This document shows positions 12,501 through 22,492 of a stretch of 64,000 bases of DNA, piece by piece. Numbering within the stretch: position 1 is the stretch's first letter; each line of letters opens with the position of its first letter. The position numbers and the translations under genes are program-made. Under the pieces are notes generated by a model. The model had not been told where the DNA came from. It ran no database searches and was given only the letters and a program-made list of their open reading frames with translations. Source of the stretch: Dolomedes plantarius (Eukaryota > Arthropoda > Arachnida > Araneae > Dolomedidae); NCBI GenBank assembly GCA_907164885.2, contig OU015503.1, positions 64,513,455 to 64,577,454 on the forward strand, written 5' to 3'.

Positions 12501-14802
12501 TGGATATACCACCCCAGTTATGATTTGCCCCAAGTTAATGTTGCAAAAGGCTTGGAAGATGGATATAGGTTGGGATATGGAAATCACTGGTAATCTGAGA
12601 AAAAAGTTCTTTCAGTGGTTTAAGGAACTAAAGAACCTCGAAGAAATCAATATCTCTAGATGGATACATGTTACAGAAGAAAATTTGAAACATTGTACAA
12701 TTCACACCTTTTGCGATGCCAGCAAAGATGCATATGCTGCTGTAGTATTTTTGAGATTAGAAGAAGAAGGTTCTGTTAGACTGTCTCTTCTAGCTGCTAA
12801 ATCCAGAGTAGCTCCCCTAAGAGGTGGTACAATACCACGTATGGAACTTTTAGCCGCGTTGGTGGGAGCAAGATTAACAAATTCCGTAGTGGAAGCATTA
12901 AACTGGAAAGAAGTAAAATGTTTCTACTGGAGTGATTCAACTACTGTACTAGCATGGATACATCGAGAAGAAAATTGGTCAATATTTGTCCGAAATAGAA
13001 TACAAGAGATAAGAAAACTGACTTCTCCTTTATCATGGAATCATGTATCTAGTGAATTGAATCCCGCAGACTTACCATCAAGAGGCTGTACAGCAACAAA
13101 ACTTGTGTCACTTAGATGGTGGGAGGGTCCACAATGGTTGACTGAACCTCCTGAATTTTGGCATCATGGAGACATTTTAAGTGAAGACATTAATGAAGAA
13201 GAGATACTAAAGGAAAAGTTAAAATCGACAAAATCGATGACTAACACTGAAAATATTATCCAATGCGATAGGATATACTCTTATTTCTCCAAATACCAAC
13301 AAATAGTATGTTTAGTAGGTTGGATTTTAAGATTTAGAAATAATTGTTTGTGTAGAAAAGAAAAAAGGACTCAAGGAGACTTTACTTTTTCAGAATTTCA
13401 AAAAGCAGAGTTGAAATTAGTGAAGATAATTCAGCAAGAATCTTTCGATGGAGAAGAGGACAAAAGATTTAAGGGTTTGGCTATTTTTGTAGATGGAGAT
13501 AAAATCTTACGAGTAAAGACGCAAATTATAAATCGAAGGGATGAAGAAGATTTTCGAAAACCAATGCTTTTACCCTCAAATCACGAAGTCGTACTGAAGC
13601 TAATAGACTATTATCATAAGAACAATTTACATTGTGGTTTACAAATTTTACAAAATTTGTTACGAGAAAAATTTTGGATCTTAAACGGGAGGAAAGTCAT
13701 ACGGAAAATCATATCAAAGTGTGTCACTTGTAAACGATTCACTTCAAAGAAACTAGAAGTTGATTCTGGACCTTTACCAGAGAATCGAGTTCGAGATGCT
13801 GCTGTTTTCCAGATCACAGGAGTGGATGCAGCCGGACCATTATTCCTTAGAGGAGATCAGAAAGCTTGGGTACTGCTCTTCACCTGTGCCATTTACAGAG
13901 CAGTACATCTGGAACTTGTCACCAGTTTATCTACTGAAGCATTTTTGTTGGCGTTTCGTAGATTTGTCGCCAGACGGGGAAGATGCTCAACTATTTATTG
14001 TGACAATGGCACCAATTTTATTGGTGCTGCCAACCTACTCCGTGGTTTAGATTGGAATAAAATTGTTAAGTATGGTGCTATCAACGCTATTGATTGGAAA
14101 TTTAATCCACCAACAGCCTCATGGTGGGGAGGTTGGTGGGAGCGATTGATTCGAATAATGAAGGACCTCTTAAAAAGGGTCTTAGGTCGAGCACAGTTAC
14201 TTTATGAAGAAATGGTGACCATTTTATGTGACTGTGAAGCATTGATGAATTCTCGACCTCTCACCTACCAGTCTGAAAAGGAACAGTTAGTCCCTATATC
14301 TCCTTCGTCATTCCTGAAAGACATCAAGGAATGGAGTACACCAGATATTGATGCTGTTGATCATCAGAGTCTGAACAGAAGAATCAAGTACAGACAAAAT
14401 CTACAAAAAGACTTGCGAAACCGATTCAGAAGTGAATACTTGGGACTTCTCGTACAAAGAACAAAACGTAAAGATATTCGTAAGATCGCGGTTGGAGATA
14501 TTGTACTAATTGGAGCAGACAATCTCAAAAGAATCAACTGGCCACTAGGTCGAATAACGGATCTTATACCTGGGAAGGATGGATGTGTTCGACTTGTTAA
14601 AATACAAACTTCGCATTCGAAGTTACTCCGTCCAATTCAACGTGTATACCCTTTAGAGATTTCTTCTGCTTGTGAGTTTCCAACCCCATTTAAAGAAAAT
14701 TGCACTATTGTAAAAAATGGAAATGAAAGTATTTCCACCTCTAAAAGGAAGATATCTAGATCAGGAAGAGAGATAAAAGTTCCGGAGAAATTAGATCTGT
14801 AA
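9505..14802 (+). CDS. BEL/Pao gag-pol polyprotein, 1765 aa, intact
   Basis: Makes the structural protein and the enzymes that copy element RNA in cytoplasmic particles and integrate the cDNA in the nucleus. Domains in order: an N-terminal helical region with a repeated KLNKKQEHELEL coiled coil (about 60-116); a DUF1759-type gag core starting PKLQFRQFGDDLKDWLPFW (about 137-320); Cys/His knuckles including CCFACLLPGHSVRKC (about 402); an aspartic protease with active site CDTGSQRSY (Asp about 492); reverse transcriptase with ADIRKAF and FYVDNV (Asp 907, Asn 908); RNase H (TFCDASKDAYAAVVF, ELLAAL, WSDSTTVLAW, NPADLPSRG); integrase zinc-binding HH-CC (CVTCK); integrase core with GVDAAG, YCDNGTNF and WWERLIR, 45 residues between the last Asp and Glu; then a DUF5641-type tail. 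YVDN instead of YVDD occurs in many Pao elements. No stop or frameshift. The start is the first ATG after the PBS. Confidence 0.96.
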   Translation: MFLSVKSFKKEDLKFVAEEIGENVPPTARISELKEIILNSSEYKSDPDFVKGVLENTVAERIKTQEQELELIKLNKKQEHELELIKLNKKQEHELELEKVKLNNQLELARIQAQTQNASVVYQQIPETSNSKKKFTLPKLQFRQFGDDLKDWLPFWSQFEHIDKDDHIAPENKFQYLVQATVIGSRAREVVESFPPTGENYSKAVDSLKTRFGREDILVEVYVRELLKLITSVQSNQKLSPTYLYDKLESYLRALETLGVTTDKCASILYPMVESCFDEEFLKAWNRSPASSSAKDPKQRLDNLMLFLKGEVEGEERISLAMSGFGLTKSEDMKMHRKKKYNLESQRGKVPTASMLLTSTGVPETKKTRCIFCDGKHASPDCFNAQKLTLEEKQKIVRNKNCCFACLLPGHSVRKCRIFLKCLICSKKHVPLMCDQLHTFNKTSQKKEEEENSLGNDVNLSNLSSKPKVFLQTFKAKLLSGDKEKTVRVLCDTGSQRSYILKNIAEEMKYPISRQETIIHSLFGGVSTKEYKHNCYKIKLKQLNGNFSCNFEVLDQTVICESVLPVNDGLWLDELKDLGVVLTDTNAFCASIQVLIGADIIGRLLTGRRKILSSGLVAVETHLGWTLMGKVPQTNTERVNLAMSVTSLFVKEAEIADLWKLDVIGIKDPMEKMSKLQQDLKTKEHFRETVTINEDKRYEVCLPWSDDSFSLPDNFSLAKKRLEVTTEKLLSLNLYDKYDKVFQEWLDEGIIEEVPPNEVTLYGNYLPHRPVIKESSSTTPIRPVFDASARLQNYPSLNQCLQCGPNIIELIPDILVRFREKKFGVTADIRKAFLQISVSKEDRNYIRFLWWKNLEEKKLRVFRHTRVVFGIKSSPFLLASVIEYHIEVSKGFDCEFRKILQQSFYVDNVLASFDSYKNLSNFISKSSQLMSQGGFYLRDWEYTGECKAESDWETPVLGLKWNRQLDSLKVNINWMNELSLEKITKRVILSVAHKVFDPIGYTTPVMICPKLMLQKAWKMDIGWDMEITGNLRKKFFQWFKELKNLEEINISRWIHVTEENLKHCTIHTFCDASKDAYAAVVFLRLEEEGSVRLSLLAAKSRVAPLRGGTIPRMELLAALVGARLTNSVVEALNWKEVKCFYWSDSTTVLAWIHREENWSIFVRNRIQEIRKLTSPLSWNHVSSELNPADLPSRGCTATKLVSLRWWEGPQWLTEPPEFWHHGDILSEDINEEEILKEKLKSTKSMTNTENIIQCDRIYSYFSKYQQIVCLVGWILRFRNNCLCRKEKRTQGDFTFSEFQKAELKLVKIIQQESFDGEEDKRFKGLAIFVDGDKILRVKTQIINRRDEEDFRKPMLLPSNHEVVLKLIDYYHKNNLHCGLQILQNLLREKFWILNGRKVIRKIISKCVTCKRFTSKKLEVDSGPLPENRVRDAAVFQITGVDAAGPLFLRGDQKAWVLLFTCAIYRAVHLELVTSLSTEAFLLAFRRFVARRGRCSTIYCDNGTNFIGAANLLRGLDWNKIVKYGAINAIDWKFNPPTASWWGGWWERLIRIMKDLLKRVLGRAQLLYEEMVTILCDCEALMNSRPLTYQSEKEQLVPISPSSFLKDIKEWSTPDIDAVDHQSLNRRIKYRQNLQKDLRNRFRSEYLGLLVQRTKRKDIRKIAVGDIVLIGADNLKRINWPLGRITDLIPGKDGCVRLVKIQTSHSKLLRPIQRVYPLEISSACEFPTPFKENCTIVKNGNESISTSKRKISRSGREIKVPEKLDL

Positions 14803-14937
14803 AAAAAAAAAATTGACTTTGGGATTATTTTTTTATTTACTCTTATTTTTGTTTCTTTCTATTCTGCATTATTTATGTGTATGCCATTTATTCTTGGCTA
14901 TGTATTTTGTGTAACGTTTTGATCATAATGCATAATC

Positions 14938-14951
14938 AAAAGGTGGGAGGA
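14938..14951 (+). promoter_or_regulatory. Polypurine tract for plus-strand priming
   Basis: AAAAGGTGGGAGGA lies immediately before the TG of the 3' LTR, where plus-strand DNA synthesis of an LTR element starts. Confidence 0.8.
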
Positions 14952-15272
14952 TGTTAGGTTCAAAAGATTGGCAGCAATGCAGGCGCGTGGTGTATTGCTA
15001 TTTTTTATTTTAAAACTTTGAACTTGGCATCACTCTCGCTTGTTCGTTAGTTGCGTTTTGTAAATGATGGAATAAAGGTGGATTTTTTGTAAGAAATGGC
15101 GTTATTATTTGTAGAAACTGCTTTCTGTGGAGCCTGGGGCTCAGAAGTAGGTGAAATACTCAAGAGATAACGTTTCTTTTAAAAATCAACTTTACTATTT
15201 TTTCCTTCATAACGTTAAACTCAAGTATATATTTTAGCAAAGATTTCGGTGAAATCTTGGTTTGCTCTAACA
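14952..15272 (+). repeat. 3' LTR of BEL/Pao element
   Basis: 321 bp, same length as the 5' LTR, with five substitutions clustered in the central part (around 15091-15165). Followed by GTACC. Confidence 0.95.
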
Positions 15273-15399
15273 GTACCTTCAATGTAGCTCTACGTGAGTT
15301 CCGTTAGTAGCAGTAAGAATATTAAATCTGTAGTCGATTTCCCCTCCAATACAAGTGTTTTTTTAACATTCATGGTGTACGAGTGAGGACTGAAAATTG

Positions 15400-15600
15400 T
15401 ATCATTTCCTTTAAAATGGAAATATCAGAAATAGGTGTTCGATAAACGATGTCTTTAACGTATCCCCCGTGAAAGTAATCCAGTGGATTTATGTCGGACG
15501 ATCGTGGAGGCCAAGGTATTGGTCCTCCATGAATAGGTCCTGTGAATTGGTCATGTCCACGACCAATCTATCGTTCGGGAAACACTCTATCAGATATTGA
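15400..15600 (-). pseudogene. C-terminal fragment of mariner-like transposase
   Basis: Minus-strand translation reads FPER*IGRGHDQFTGPIHGG, then PWPPRSSDINPLDYF and GGYVKDIVYRTPISD. This matches the WPARSPDLTPLDFF..GYVKDxVYRT signature of arthropod transposases related to Tc1/mariner. A stop replaces the expected Trp. The upstream two-thirds of the gene is missing. Confidence 0.75.
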
Positions 15601-15721
15601 TACTAGAAAAAAACCGTTACATTTCCTTATTATTTTGCCTCAAACTGCATTTCATTTGACCTGTTCGTATTTTTGTTAATAATGTTTAGAATAATAAAGA
15701 CTTTTTCTCGGAAACGATGTA

Positions 15722-16127
15722 TTTATGTGGAAATCTTCACATTAATGTCATTACGGGACAAAAATGCGTAGCGGAAATCCGTCACCCCCAAAAATACTGT
15801 ATAGTCTACAATGACTTATCAATCTTTTGCGAAAAGATCGTGTTGGTTTGTTGATTGGTTGGTTGGTGTGTGTCGCGTCCACTCTGGAGCCAGACCGATC
15901 CATAACCATCAACACAGCTCTGGCAATAGAGGAAATTCAGAGGGAACACAAATTTTCTTGTCGGATTTCGTCAATATTTTTGCAATGTAGCCAATATTGC
16001 TGTAAAAGTGCAAATATGTTCTTATCTTCGTTCTATTTTTAGAATAGTATTGCAATTTTGGTAATGTTTGAACCATTCGCATAGAATTTCATTCCTGTAA
16101 TATGGTAAGTCATTACAATGACTTTAC
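15722..16127. other. No gene recognised
   Basis: A plus-strand frame at 15827-16042 has no recognisable domain. The stretch separates the mariner-like element from a LINE fragment. Confidence 0.4.
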
Positions 16128-16345
16128 TGATAAGTCTATTGGCCTTAATTTGACTGATTTGGCGATGTTGGAATTGATATTTCCTTTAATCTGAATCTCG
16201 CCACGGTATTTACGACTTGAAAGCAAATAGTATTGGAAGAGCTGTTATTTGGCTGTCTGTCCTCCTTGGCTATACCATCAGCAATTTCATTCCCGTGTAT
16301 GCCAATGTGAGCTGGTATCCCTTTAGCCACTAAAGATTATTATTC
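16128..16345 (-). pseudogene. RNase H fragment of a non-LTR retrotransposon ORF2
   Basis: Minus-strand frame reading VAKGIPAHIGIHGNEIADG, then IAKEDRQPNN. This is the C-terminal RNase H motif (W-IPAHVGIHGNExAD-LAKE) of jockey/R1-type ORF2 proteins; the expected Trp is Gly. The reverse transcriptase and the rest of RNase H are absent. It is an isolated relic on the minus strand. Confidence 0.8.
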
Positions 16346-16388
16346 CATCAGCTGTATCATTATATGATAAGGAAATGTACATATTTAA

Positions 16389-16706
16389 AGTCTCATGAAC
16401 TGCACGGATTTTGCATGTGAAGTTTGAGGCCAATCAAAGATGCAGACATAATTATGCATGTAATTTGGTCATGCCAAATTTAAATTGTTAAATGAATTGC
16501 CTGAGAAATATATACCTTAACACTAAAACGCCTGGACTTTTAAGCTTACTTCAATGCCTAATCATGATTATTTTGATCCCCGGATAAAATTAGGCAAAAA
16601 TTATTCAACAATTGCTTTTTTATTAAGAATATTTATATTTCAAGCAGTTACAAAGGGAAATTAAACTATTGAAATTAAAATCAAATTTAATAAATATATT
16701 CATCAA
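16389..16706. repeat. Dispersed repeat, copy 1 (second copy 20744-21065)
   Basis: Closely parallels 20744-21065 over about 320 bp. Shared blocks include CTGCACGGATTT/TTGCACGGATTT, GTTAAATGAATTGCCT and ATTAAGAATATTTATATTTC. Both copies lead into the piggyBac-like terminus AACACTAAAACG. Confidence 0.8.
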
Positions 16707-17531
16707 AATTAATCTGTTACACACCTCACGCAAGTAAACAGTGTTTATGGGAAGACTAGGAATTTGCTTAGGTAGACTAAATGCAAAGGAGCTTATAAAC
16801 AGGAAATCCAACGTAAATAAAGCACAAATAGCAGTAAGGTGCAATTTTGCATACGGCCGTTTCGAAGCTGCAAAGGAGCTTCTTCATCAGTGCAAAAAAC
16901 TTAGTGGCAGCTCAAAAAGCCGAAAGCTAAGCTATCAGACACGTGCGCATGCACTTAAGTACCCGCTCAAAGGCGCGAACAACGCAAACAAATCACAAGC
17001 GAGCAGTGAAGAGACAGACATAGGGCAAAAAGCGCCATCTAGCGGCTAAAAGAGAGAAAAAAGTGAAGAAACTGAAGTAACAGGCCGACACGGCTAAATA
17101 AACCCCTTCCACAATTGAGGAGAAACAGGGATGCTAGACAAATCATTAACCAAACAACCCGAATATTTAAAAATGTGATAAGTTTCCCAGAAATCAAGAT
17201 CAGCAGGCAAGCGACATTTCTGAATAATGGAGGCAGAAGAAAAATCAAACCGATGGTTCAAAGTCCAGGCGTGTTGAGCAATGGATGAACGATTTAACTC
17301 CTGGTTTTTAACGTAACTCTAGTGTTCCTTCAAGAGGAATTTAAAAAAGCAAAGGATCTTACCTCAATTTCATTATTTGCTATCACCAAACCACTTTAAT
17401 GACTTCTAAAAAAATAGTGGGCGTTATATATAACTATTAGCAGCATATTAGAGCATTCGTACCAAATTATTTTATTCTATTTTCGTATAATATATGAACA
17501 GGGTCATTTTGATCCGTCCAGGCGTTTCTAG
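16521..17531. mobile_element. Possible decayed piggyBac-like element
   Basis: The left end TTAA-CACTAAAACGCCTGGAC and the inverted right end (TTACCTAGAAACGCCTGGAC read on the minus strand from 17535) share AAACGCCTGGAC. Both also carry a nearby GATCAAAAT/ATTTTGATCC block. A TTAA lies at 16517-16520; the right flank has lost one T. Ends of this type (CCTAGAAACGCC..GGTCATTTTGACC) occur in piggyBac elements. The interior holds an unrelated Penelope fragment and no piggyBac transposase. Confidence 0.4.
17098..17310 (-). pseudogene. C-terminal fragment of a Penelope-like protein
   Basis: The minus strand reads SSIAQHAWTLNHRFDFSSAS, then DFWETYHIFKYSGCLVNDLSSIP, ending at a TAG about 17100. This resembles the downstream part of GIY-YIG-carrying Penelope-like polyproteins (HAWxxxHxFDF..., WExxHIF...LVNDxSSIP). 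The reverse transcriptase and GIY-YIG catalytic core are missing. Assigned from remembered family patterns, hence moderate confidence. Confidence 0.5.
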
Positions 17532-17845
17532 GTAAAGTAGGTTCAAGTTTTTAAATATAGCAAAATGAAAACAAAAATACATCATTATTTAAAAAAGAAA
17601 GAATTAATCAGGAAAATTCGTAAAATGATATGTTCCCTAACAATTATGTAACGGAAGTTAGGATAAACCAAAATTAGAAAAGGATCATTTGAACTCATTC
17701 GGCAGTCTAATATTTAAAACATAAGTTTATTACAAAACTATATGATCACAGATAGAGAGGCATACAATGATCTTTGAAATAAAAATCTTGTTTTGTATGA
17801 CTTATCACATATTTTGAAAAACAGTTATGCAATCGTATATGTATA

Positions 17846-18691
17846 CTAGCTGAATACCTGTGCTTCGCTACGGTGTACATTTCAGTATAATTACAATAAA
17901 AAAATAATGAAGTTGTTTTTAAGAGAATTTCCTTGTAAACAATTTTTTTTGTTTCTTCATTGGGCGGAACTAATATTACCAGGCTCGTCCGCGAACTTAC
18001 GCGTGAGCAAGCTACGTAAAACTGACCGTGGGAGAAACAATTTTTTCTTACATCTACGACAGTGAATTTTAAAGTTTGATCTTGAGACTTATTTATCGTC
18101 ATGGTGAAGCATACTTTTAGTGTAAATTGTAGTTTTTTATATATATTTAATTTAATATCCATAAAGCATACTAATTTGAATTAATTCTTAAAAAACTTCC
18201 ATCTCAATTAGTCTAATGGTCAAATTTTATCTTTTACCATATTTTAATATTTTTGTTGTCAATTTCTTTGGTTGTTATGCACGTGACGCAAAATTAATTT
18301 AAAGTATCACAAAAAGAAAAAAATCTCGTGATCAGCATTTAATAAATTAAATTCTAAAAATGAACCTTTAAAAATTTACCAAAAATCTGAAAATGGAGGT
18401 GAGAAATGAATTCGAAAAAGATTTCATTTCAAAGGAATTTTTATGATCTTTCTCGTGATATAAATTTTATAACCCTCAGATTATTATTTTAAATGCAAAC
18501 TTAAAAAAAGTTACAAAAACAGCTTAAAAGTTTAATTAAAAAAAATCTAAGAAGAATTTTTCAAAAATATTTCTTAGTGCACCCTTACACTATAAGAAGA
18601 ATCACCACGCAAAATTTCAGCCCTTTAGGCCCGGAGGTTTGGTCTGTGCGTTATCTGTCAGTCAGTCACGGAACTTTTTCATATATATAGA
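17846..18691 (-). mobile_element. Helitron retaining a helicase C-terminus (846 bp)
   Basis: The minus-strand 5' end TCTATATATATGAAAAAG is followed by GTGACTGACTGACAG. The 3' end reads CCGTAGCGAAGCAC...CAGCTAG. It lies between host A and T, as Helitrons do. The internal part includes Pif1-like helicase coding sequence at the 3' side. About 450 bp at the 5' side aligns with the 62874-63705 copy, which shares both termini. It is an internally deleted derivative of an autonomous Helitron. Confidence 0.8.
17890..18162 (-). pseudogene. Helitron Pif1-like helicase, C-terminal fragment
   Basis: The minus-strand frame reads CFTMTINKSQDQTLKF, VDVRKNCFSHGQFYVACSRV and LVILVPPNE. These are the last conserved blocks of Helitron helicases (motif with INKSQGQT, then FSHGQxYVAxSRV), which unwind DNA during rolling-circle transposition. 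INKSQ-D-QT has Asp where the family has Gly. The Rep domain and the N-terminal helicase motifs are absent, so it cannot act alone. Confidence 0.85.
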
Positions 18692-19711
18692 TTATGAAAT
18701 AGTGTATTTTAGATGTATTTTACGAAATCTTATCAAAATGAAAAGCGAATGATTATTTTATATGAAGTGCGGTAGAAATATGTATCTTCCAAAACATAAT
18801 TTTACCATCAGGTTATAGGATATTCAGAGACAGAGTTACACAAATGCCTTTGGTATAGAAATTAATGTCTAAAATGACTTATCTATATCTTTTGAAAAAA
18901 AAACTTCGAATAAGATGTATTTACTGATGTCTTAGTTAATGGAACGATATTGAATATTTTATACAAAGTGCGTAATAAATTACTTTTTCTCCCAATTTTG
19001 ATGCACATATTGGCCATATTAATAAATTACAATATTTCCACCACTACCCTTTGTTTGGTTGATTGATTTTAGCGTAATTGATTTTAACCGCACACGTGCA
19101 TATGGTTTGTTAGAAACCGTTACATAATCTTGAATTTCTAATAAAAATTTCAAACCTCCTCTCGAGAGCAAATATTTATCTTGTGGTGCTACGCCTCTTT
19201 CTTTGAGCAGATATTTCAATCTGGGATACGTTTGATCATCGCATCAAATTTCATTAGAACCGATGTTTGTTATAATATATCTCTAGCTCGTTAAAAGATT
19301 TCTTTAAAAGAGTGGGTTTGAAATCCAACTAACCGTAATTCATCCAGTTTAACGAGATGAATAATTCATTTTGAGCGTAAATGAAGTGTTTTTGATTTTA
19401 AAATCTAAATCTTCTTTAAATTACTTTTTTAATAATAGGGTGTTCCTTTTTTAAGGTTTTAAGTACCCTGAAATTTTCTGTATTAAAATTTCTCTAGCAT
19501 TTCCATATCCAGACCTCATTTTTAATCCAATGATTTAGTTTTACCTCTTCATTTGGAAAAAAAAATCTATTTATTTAATGAAAATATTTTGTAAGTTTGA
19601 ATAAGGGTGAATTTAAAACAAGGAAGTAAGTTTTAATTCAAAATACTTTTCATCATCTCTAACAAGTAACCTTAACTCCACTCTTAATGTACTCTGGGGT
19701 ACAAACGCATA
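18692..19711. other. No gene recognised
   Basis: AT-rich; short frames (for example 19019-19219, minus) show no motif. It ends at the TA target of the pogo-like element. Confidence 0.4.
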
Positions 19712-21413
19712 CCGTAAAATCTTGACTATAATACACACACGCATATAATACGCAGGGTTAATTTTGCGCGAAATTTTCGGAAAAATTAAAATTCGTCTAT
19801 AATTCGCACCCGTAACTATTCAATATTTTATTTAAAAACTGCACGGATATTTATTAACAGAAATAAAATTGTAATAAAAAGAAGCGAAAACATAAAATTC
19901 GGTAGAAAAAAAAATTTAATTTTTAATTCAAAACAAACAATGCTGTCAAATTATCAGTCTAAATCACTTTCACTAGAATACAGCACATCTATTGTTGTTG
20001 TGTCCATGTCATAATTATTGGTGCTATCGTAATATATATAGGGCAGTGTGTCGCAGCATGTCACATCTCAACTCTTGCAGATTTTACTTCTTGTTTGGTG
20101 AAGATAGGCAAAACATTGCATAATTTAACAATGCGTTCAATGAGCATTCTTACAGCTTGTTGAATAAAATGCTCTCAGATTACGCAATGTCTTTAGATAC
20201 GGTATCTAAACAAAGGTATATCACTAAATAAAACATTCAGGTACAGCCCGGAAAGGTTTATTCAGTATGTGACCCGTATTTATTGATAGAGGAAGACTGG
20301 AGTTACGATACAAGACGCTGGCCTGAAGCAACTTATCCTGATATCTATACATATCTCAACATAATAATAATCATTCTCAACGAAAGAATGATTATATTCT
20401 TTTAAACCTTGCGAAATATTAAAAAAAAGTGTTAAAATACCTGTTACATACAACTAATATGAGGAATTTTATAAATAAACTTAAATTATTTAACTCAAAA
20501 TGAAGGTATCGTCCAAAAACACATGCAAACGCATAGGAACGGCTTTTGTTTTCTGCCACCCGATAATCACGTGATCTATAGTAGACGAAAACTGACGTAG
20601 CCAGTGACGTTGCGGCGTTTCGCCTTATTGACATCGTCATCCTCATTTGATGACACCTGCCCATCCTCACATAATATGTCGTTCTCATTGTCGTCTCACG
20701 TTTAACAATTGATAATTTTTCTGCTGCCGTATAGAGGAATTTAAAGTCTCGTGAATTGCACGGATTTCGAAAATAGTTTGAGGCCACTCAAACATGCATA
20801 CATAATTATATATGTAATTTCGCCACACCAAATTTGCATTGTTAAATGAATTGCCTCAGAAATATATACCTTTAACACTAAAACGACTCGACTTTTAAGC
20901 TTATTTCATAGCCTAAATGGGATTATTTTGATTCCCAGTTAAAATTAAGCTAAAATCATTCAAGAATTATTTATTTTTTATTAAGAATATTTATATTTCA
21001 AACATGCGCAAATGGAAATTAAACTATTGAAATTGAAATCAAATTTAATTGATATATACATCAATACCGTCTTGAAGACATTTAGAGGGAAATAAATAAA
21101 ATAAAATAATTAATTTTTGCACTTGAAACAACCGGGAACTATTACTATTCAAGGGACATGTTATTAAACGAACGCGTGTGCGATACGAAATGTGAGTTCC
21201 GTTTGTTTAAAAGGAACACCTGCTTAGTAAACAGGTGGATGAATCACGGAGTGCAGATGCGCGCGTACCCGTGTTGCGACAATGTCTTACAGCTGCTATG
21301 CGTTCGTTTATTCAATTTTTAAAACTACTTTTTTTATACACGAGTATAATATGCACCCTCATTTTGCGGATTAAAATGTGAAAAAAAGTGCGTATAATCT
21401 CAAGATTATACGG
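19712..21413 (-). mobile_element. Possible pogo-like DNA transposon, internally deleted
   Basis: Both ends read inwards as TACCGTA-AATCTTGA followed by a TATAAT/ATTATACGCAC block, with TA flanks (19710-19711, 21414-21415). On the minus strand, near 20700-20740, FLYTAAEKLSIV resembles the start of the DNA-binding domain of pogo-type transposases. Near 19960-20070 an acidic end, VLYSSESDLD*, resembles their C-termini. The catalytic domain is not seen, and a dispersed repeat occupies 20744-21065. Confidence 0.45.
20744..21065. repeat. Dispersed repeat, copy 2 (see 16389-16706)
   Basis: Diverged copy of 16389-16706 in the same orientation, with many substitutions and a few indels. It ends abruptly near 21065, where similarity is lost. 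Confidence 0.8.
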
Positions 21414-21848
21414 TAAGCACCAATACTTAAAATAACTTTCAAAATACATATTTCTGATTTCCTTTTTATATTAAAAAGGGTTTTTATCAAAGGATTTTCA
21501 ACGTATTTAATATTGCTTCGATAATTGCTCATTTATTTGAATGATCTCGTTTGCTTAAAAGAAGTGCACGACGTTTCTTAATCTGATATTTGTGTTCTAA
21601 AACTGTCTACTAAGACAAATTTCTTCTCACTTTGTAAGGCACACCCAGTGACTCTATACCGTGATGTGGGGATACTTTTTTTAATGCCTGTTCTTCACAA
21701 TGTTATATATTTCCTTATTTAACATTTTTCACTAATCTTGACATGTATGTGTTAGGTTATACAGTGATATGAGGATAAGTCTTAAAGTATTTTTACCGCG
21801 CAATGTTGCAAAGTATATTATCCATAATTAGTTTTAAACTACTTTTAA

Positions 21849-22159
21849 CCCCTTAACGATCGCATAATTTTCAATAAAACGGTAATAAAAGTGCCTATTT
21901 TTTTCGGAGGATTCCATTTATTTCTTGTTCTGTCATATCTAGTTTAAAATAAACCATCCCCAATTACATTATAAATAGCCTGGTGCTGCCATCTGGTATG
22001 CAAAATAAGAAATAACATTTTTTCAGGGTAGATGAAATGTATTGTTTTAATCTTTTTGGTGCGTTACTTTTGGACACTCCAGCCCGGCAATATCACGGGC
22101 ACGAGAAATAGAAGTAGAAAACTCACCCCGTGATTTTCACGGGAGCGAGAAGGAAGGGG
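21849..22159. mobile_element. TTAA-flanked MITE (311 bp), piggyBac-type
   Basis: TTAA at 21845-21848 and 22160-22163. Inverted ends read CCCCTTAACGATCGC and CCCCTTCCTTCTCGC. A GTGAAAATCACGG inner palindrome lies near the right end. No coding capacity. Superfamily is inferred from the TTAA target. Confidence 0.55.
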
Positions 22160-22492
22160 TTAACATACACTATATATGTGAGGTGATGCAGAAATATAAG
22201 AATACTATTTTAAGGTGTCTTTTCCACGCAACTTTATGTAGTTCAGTAACTATGACTAAACCTCTTAACTTCCTCTAGATAAGCGAGATAATACAGAGAA
22301 GTAAGGATACGACTTTATAGTGTCTTTTCCTCACAACATTATGTAGTTCTGTATCCATGACTAAACTTCTCTTAACTTAATCTAGAAGTGTGAAGTGATA
22401 CAAACATGTAAGGATGCCATTTTATAGTGTCTTTTCCTCACAACTTTATGTAGTTCAGTGACGATGACTAAACCTCTTAACTTCCTCTAGAT

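Larger units (their letters stand above)
9143..15272 (+). mobile_element. Complete BEL/Pao LTR retrotransposon
   Basis: 6130 bp. Two 321-bp LTRs (TG...CA), a 5-bp target duplication GTACC at 9138-9142 and 15273-15277, a primer-binding site directly after the 5' LTR, a polypurine tract before the 3' LTR, and one long gag-pol frame. The LTRs differ at five positions by my reading (about 1.6%), so insertion was fairly recent but not immediate. No envelope gene is seen. The protease-RT-RNase H-integrase order and LTR style are those of BEL/Pao. Confidence 0.96.
9017..15719 (-). mobile_element. Mariner-like element with ~100-bp inverted ends, split by a BEL insertion
   Basis: The left end (9017 onward, CAGCGTGTCCAAAAATGATT) and the reverse complement of the right end (from 15719) share about 100 bp. 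Shared blocks include TTTATTATTCTAAA, CGAACAG.TCAAA and GAAATGCAGTTTG. TA flanks both sides (9015-9016, 15720-15721). Removing the BEL element and one target copy leaves roughly 570 bp, holding only a C-terminal transposase fragment on the minus strand. It is therefore an internally deleted, non-autonomous copy that later became a retrotransposon target. Confidence 0.75.

Noticed and set aside
9143..15272. Endogenous retrovirus
   Set aside because: Domain order, protease type, LTR style and lack of any envelope frame fit BEL/Pao; nothing suggests a virus.
16741..17049. 102-codon plus-strand frame
   Set aside because: It overlaps the piggyBac-like/Penelope-derived segment and shows no recognisable protein similarity.
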